From the NCBI GenBank assembly GCA_035517495.1, contig DATIYT010000103.1:372001-436000 (forward strand): a stretch of 64,000 bases of DNA, written 5' to 3'. Both the position numbers and the translations under genes were made by a program. The stretch is from DASZHJ01 sp035517495. GTDB taxonomy: Bacteria; Pseudomonadota; Alphaproteobacteria; ATCC43930; CGMCC-115725. Positions within the stretch are counted from its first letter, which is position 1. The number at the start of each line of letters is the position of its first letter. This document shows positions 61,589 to 64,000 of the stretch, in pieces. The notes under the pieces were generated by a model. That model was not told the origin of the DNA, made no database searches, and was given only the letters and a program-made list of their open reading frames with translations.

Positions 61589-62980
61589 TCAATGGGACGA
61601 GATGCGGTTGCCGAACATCGCCACGCCGCGCAACAGGTCGATTGCGCGGGCGAGCTGGTAGTCTTGCGCCGTTCCCATCACGTCCGCGTCCATCGTTCCC
61701 TGGTCGGGCTTCGCCTGTGCGCCCGTGTCCGGTGATGCTGGCGCGGACCCTGAAGGCGCGGCGGATTTGCCGGCCGGGTCCTTGGGCGTATCGGGATTGG
61801 GCAAAGCCCCTTTGAGGTCCGCTTCGTGCGGGAACTGACCGACTTGCAGCTTTTCGATCTTCGCGGCTTCGACCACGATATCGGGATCGATGCCCTTCGC
61901 CTGGATCGAGCGTCCCGAGGGCGTGTAGTAGCGCGCGGTAGTGAGCCGCATGGCGCTGTGGTCCGCAAGCTCGATGATGGTCTGCACCGAGCCCTTGCCA
62001 AAGGAGCGCGTTCCCATCAGCACCGCCCGATGCTGATCCTGCAACGCGCCGGCGACGATTTCCGAAGCCGAGGCCGAACCGCCGTTGATCAGCACCACCA
62101 CCGGCAGATTGCCCGAAATATCCTTGTCGGCCTGCGCATTGAAACGCTGTGCGCTGTTGGGCTTGCGGCCGCGGATAGAGACGATCTCGCCTTTGTTCAG
62201 GAATTGGTTCGAGACCGACACTGCCTCCTCCAGCAATCCGCCCGGATTGTTGCGCAGGTCGAGCACGATGCCTGCGAGTTTGTTGCCGGCCTTCTCGCGG
62301 AATGATTTGAAGGCGGCGGCGACGCCCACGTCGCTCTGCTCGTTGAAGCTGGTGACGCGGATATAGCCGATGTCGTCGCCTTCCATGCTGTACTTGACCG
62401 AGTCGATCTTGATGTTCGCCCGGGTCAGCGTCACGTCGAAGGGATCGCGGCCTTCCCGGCGGATGGTGAGCTTGATGCTGGTGTTGACGGGGCCGCGCAT
62501 TTTCTCGACCGCGTCGTTGAGCGTAAGGCCCATCACCGCCTGGCCGTCGATCGCGACGATCAGGTCGCCGGGTTTGATACCCGCGCGCGAGGCCGGAGTG
62601 TCGTCGATCGGCGACACCACCTTCACCAGGCCGTTTTCCATGGTGACCTCGATCCCGAGGCCGCCGAACTCACCGCGCATCTGAGTTTGCAAATCGCGGA
62701 AATTCTTGGAATTGAGGTAGCTCGAATGCGGATCGAGGGAGCTCAGCATGCCGTTGATCGCGGCCTCGATGAGCTGCTGGTCGTCGACCTCGTCCACGTA
62801 ATCGGAGCGCACCCGTTCGAGCACCTGCCCGAACAGATCCAACTCTCGATAAATCTCTTGCTTCTGCTGTGCGGCTTGCGAGCCCGACGGTGCGGGCGCC
62901 TGCGCCAGTGTGGGATCGACGGACAGAACGAGCCAGAACGCAGTTGCGGCGGTCGCCGCTTTGAAACCAAGGCGCATCAT
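61589..62980 (-). CDS. ctpA: C-terminal processing peptidase (S41 family, CtpA)
   Basis: CtpA cleaves C-termini of periplasmic and envelope proteins, including peptidoglycan hydrolases. The 463-residue protein has a signal-like start (FKAATAATAFWLVLSV), the coiled N-terminus, a PDZ domain (EVTMENGLVKVVSPIDDTPA, IKPGDLIVAIDG, about residues 100-190) and the catalytic Ser in GGSASASEIVAGAL with Lys in SFGKGSVQTII. A linker with TPKDPAGKSAAPSG lies near the C-terminus. Its start overlaps the envC stop by one base. Confidence 0.94.
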   Translation of the reverse strand: MMRLGFKAATAATAFWLVLSVDPTLAQAPAPSGSQAAQQKQEIYRELDLFGQVLERVRSDYVDEVDDQQLIEAAINGMLSSLDPHSSYLNSKNFRDLQTQMRGEFGGLGIEVTMENGLVKVVSPIDDTPASRAGIKPGDLIVAIDGQAVMGLTLNDAVEKMRGPVNTSIKLTIRREGRDPFDVTLTRANIKIDSVKYSMEGDDIGYIRVTSFNEQSDVGVAAAFKSFREKAGNKLAGIVLDLRNNPGGLLEEAVSVSNQFLNKGEIVSIRGRKPNSAQRFNAQADKDISGNLPVVVLINGGSASASEIVAGALQDQHRAVLMGTRSFGKGSVQTIIELADHSAMRLTTARYYTPSGRSIQAKGIDPDIVVEAAKIEKLQVGQFPHEADLKGALPNPDTPKDPAGKSAAPSGSAPASPDTGAQAKPDQGTMDADVMGTAQDYQLARAIDLLRGVAMFGNRISSH

Positions 62981-64000
62981 TATCCACTTACCTTTTCATC
63001 GCGAGTCGCCAGCCACGGCAACGGATCGATCGGCTTTCCATTGAGACGCAGTTCGAGATAGAGGCGAGGTTTGGGGTCGCCAGATGCCATGGTCCCGACG
63101 GGTTCGCCCGCCACGACCCAGTCGCCTACCGTTCCGTCGATCCTATCGAGACCTGCCAACAAGGAATGATACCCGTCGCTATGCCGAATTATCAAGATTT
63201 GCCCGTAGCCCCGGAACGGGCCGGCGAATTCGACTCGCCCATCATAGGGCGCTATCACTACCGCCCCGGCCCGCGCCTCGATGGTCAACCCCTGGTCGGG
63301 AATGCCAAATTGGTTGGGATCGCCGAAGTGACGCACCAGGGTCCCGCTGGCGGGATAGAGCACGGCGCCGCGCGCCTTGGCGAAGGAACGAATGGTCTGG
63401 GGTCGGCCGGCGTCCCGCTCGGTCTGAGCCGGCACCTGGGCCACTTCCGCGGGCTGGGTCGCGGTCTCGGCCCGAGCGTTTGCCTCGGCGTCGGCCTTGT
63501 GCTGGGCCTCCCGTTCGGCTGTCTGCCGCTGCTCTGCTTCCGCGCGCGCCCTGCGTTCGGTCTCGAGGCGTTGGATCAGATCGCGCAGGTCACTCGCCTG
63601 GGCACTGAGGGCGAGCAGACGCTGCCGGTTCGCCTCGGCGGCTTGCAGCGCCTGATCGCGCAAGCCGGCCTTGCGCCGAATCAGCGCGTCGAGCCGTTGC
63701 CGTTGCACGGTCAGGGCCTGCTGTTCGCTTGCCGCCGCGGCGCGCTTCTGCTCGATTTCGGCGCGCAGCCGCGCGAGCCCGTCGATTTCGGCGTGCAGTT
63801 GCGCTGCTTCGGCCTCGAGTTGCGGCACGGCCGCGCCCAGGAGCAAGCCGCTCCGGATCGCATCCGCGGGCGTCTCCGGCCCAAACGCCAGCGCCTCCGG
63901 CGGGTTACGAGCGACCCGAGCCAGAGCTGCCAGGAGCTGCGCCTCGCGCGCTCGGTTGCGTTCGAGACCGGCCTGTTTTTCCGCGGCTTCGCCGGTTAGC
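62980..64000 (-). CDS. envC: EnvC-like murein hydrolase activator, partial at window end
   Basis: The frame is open to the window edge, so the N-terminus is missing. What is visible is a long coiled-coil rich in Arg, Ala and Glu (for example LRDLIQRLETERRARAEAEQ) followed by a C-terminal LytM domain (VLYPASGTLVRHFGDP, then GLTIEARAGAVVIAPYDGRV and FRGYGQILIIRHSDGYHSLL). The metal-ligand HxxxD and HxH of active LytM enzymes are not present, as in EnvC, which activates amidases rather than cutting murein itself. It precedes ctpA in one run. Confidence 0.85.
   Translation of the reverse strand, partial: LTGEAAEKQAGLERNRAREAQLLAALARVARNPPEALAFGPETPADAIRSGLLLGAAVPQLEAEAAQLHAEIDGLARLRAEIEQKRAAAASEQQALTVQRQRLDALIRRKAGLRDQALQAAEANRQRLLALSAQASDLRDLIQRLETERRARAEAEQRQTAEREAQHKADAEANARAETATQPAEVAQVPAQTERDAGRPQTIRSFAKARGAVLYPASGTLVRHFGDPNQFGIPDQGLTIEARAGAVVIAPYDGRVEFAGPFRGYGQILIIRHSDGYHSLLAGLDRIDGTVGDWVVAGEPVGTMASGDPKPRLYLELRLNGKPIDPLPWLATRDEKVSG

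Overview
The window reads as a chromosomal segment from an alphaproteobacterium, most like a Rhodospirillales-type soil or freshwater organism. This is an inference from gene order, not from any marker rRNA. The DNA is high in GC. Conserved alphaproteobacterial blocks follow one another: ffh-rpsP-rimM-trmD-rplS-leuCDB-asd; sdhCDAB; mdh-sucAB-lpd; xerC-DUF484-fsa facing priA; atpHAGDC without F0 genes; and rppH-yibQ-ctpA-envC. No rRNA, tRNA, CRISPR array or intact insertion sequence was recognised.

Layout. 1-6912: SRP GTPase, ribosome/tRNA maturation genes and leucine synthesis. 7071-8342: a two-gene minus-strand insert (TfdA-like dioxygenase and Mpo1-like membrane protein) separating leuB from asd. 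8424-16271: asd, a TPR glycosyltransferase-like protein, a TetR regulator with a perfect palindrome at its start codon, a DUF2852 protein, pyridoxal kinase, a pair of palindromic repeats, a dehydrogenase, and two transporters. 16272-16997: gene-free and rich in perfect hairpins. 16998-20366: sdhCDAB. 20504-24766: small genes, including a Dps remnant, a PhyH oxygenase coupled to an SDR, zapE and a VOC protein. 24842-32148: mdh, sucA, sucB and lpd, with sucCD absent and a broken GxxExxY gene inside a perfect 26-bp inverted repeat wedged between sucB and lpd. 32198-42350: accessory metabolism, with an orphan amino-acid ABC permease and binding protein, a second PhyH oxygenase, an acyl-CoA set (crotonase, acyl-CoA dehydrogenase, NDP-forming acyl-CoA synthetase), an amidohydrolase, an oxidoreductase and a hydrolase. 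42388-47104: xerC, DUF484, fructose-6-phosphate aldolase and priA.

47105-50030 is the most unusual stretch. Four minus-strand genes sit between priA and atpH: a probable polymorphic toxin (type-44-like C-terminus) split by one in-frame TGA; a membrane protein overlapping it by 4 bp; a lipoprotein with a late frameshift; and a shortened, frameshifted second copy of the membrane protein. This looks like a decaying toxin-immunity island with a duplicated candidate immunity gene.

50031-64000: the F1 ATP synthase operon, a ferritin-like protein, a small membrane protein, a large hybrid histidine kinase, then rppH, yibQ, ctpA and envC, the last running off the window end.

Most of the window is housekeeping: protein targeting and translation, leucine and aspartate-family synthesis, TCA-cycle and respiratory enzymes, F1 ATPase, and envelope/division functions. 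The novel material lies in the inserts: the GxxExxY unit, the toxin island, the hairpin region upstream of sdhC, and the paired palindromic repeats.
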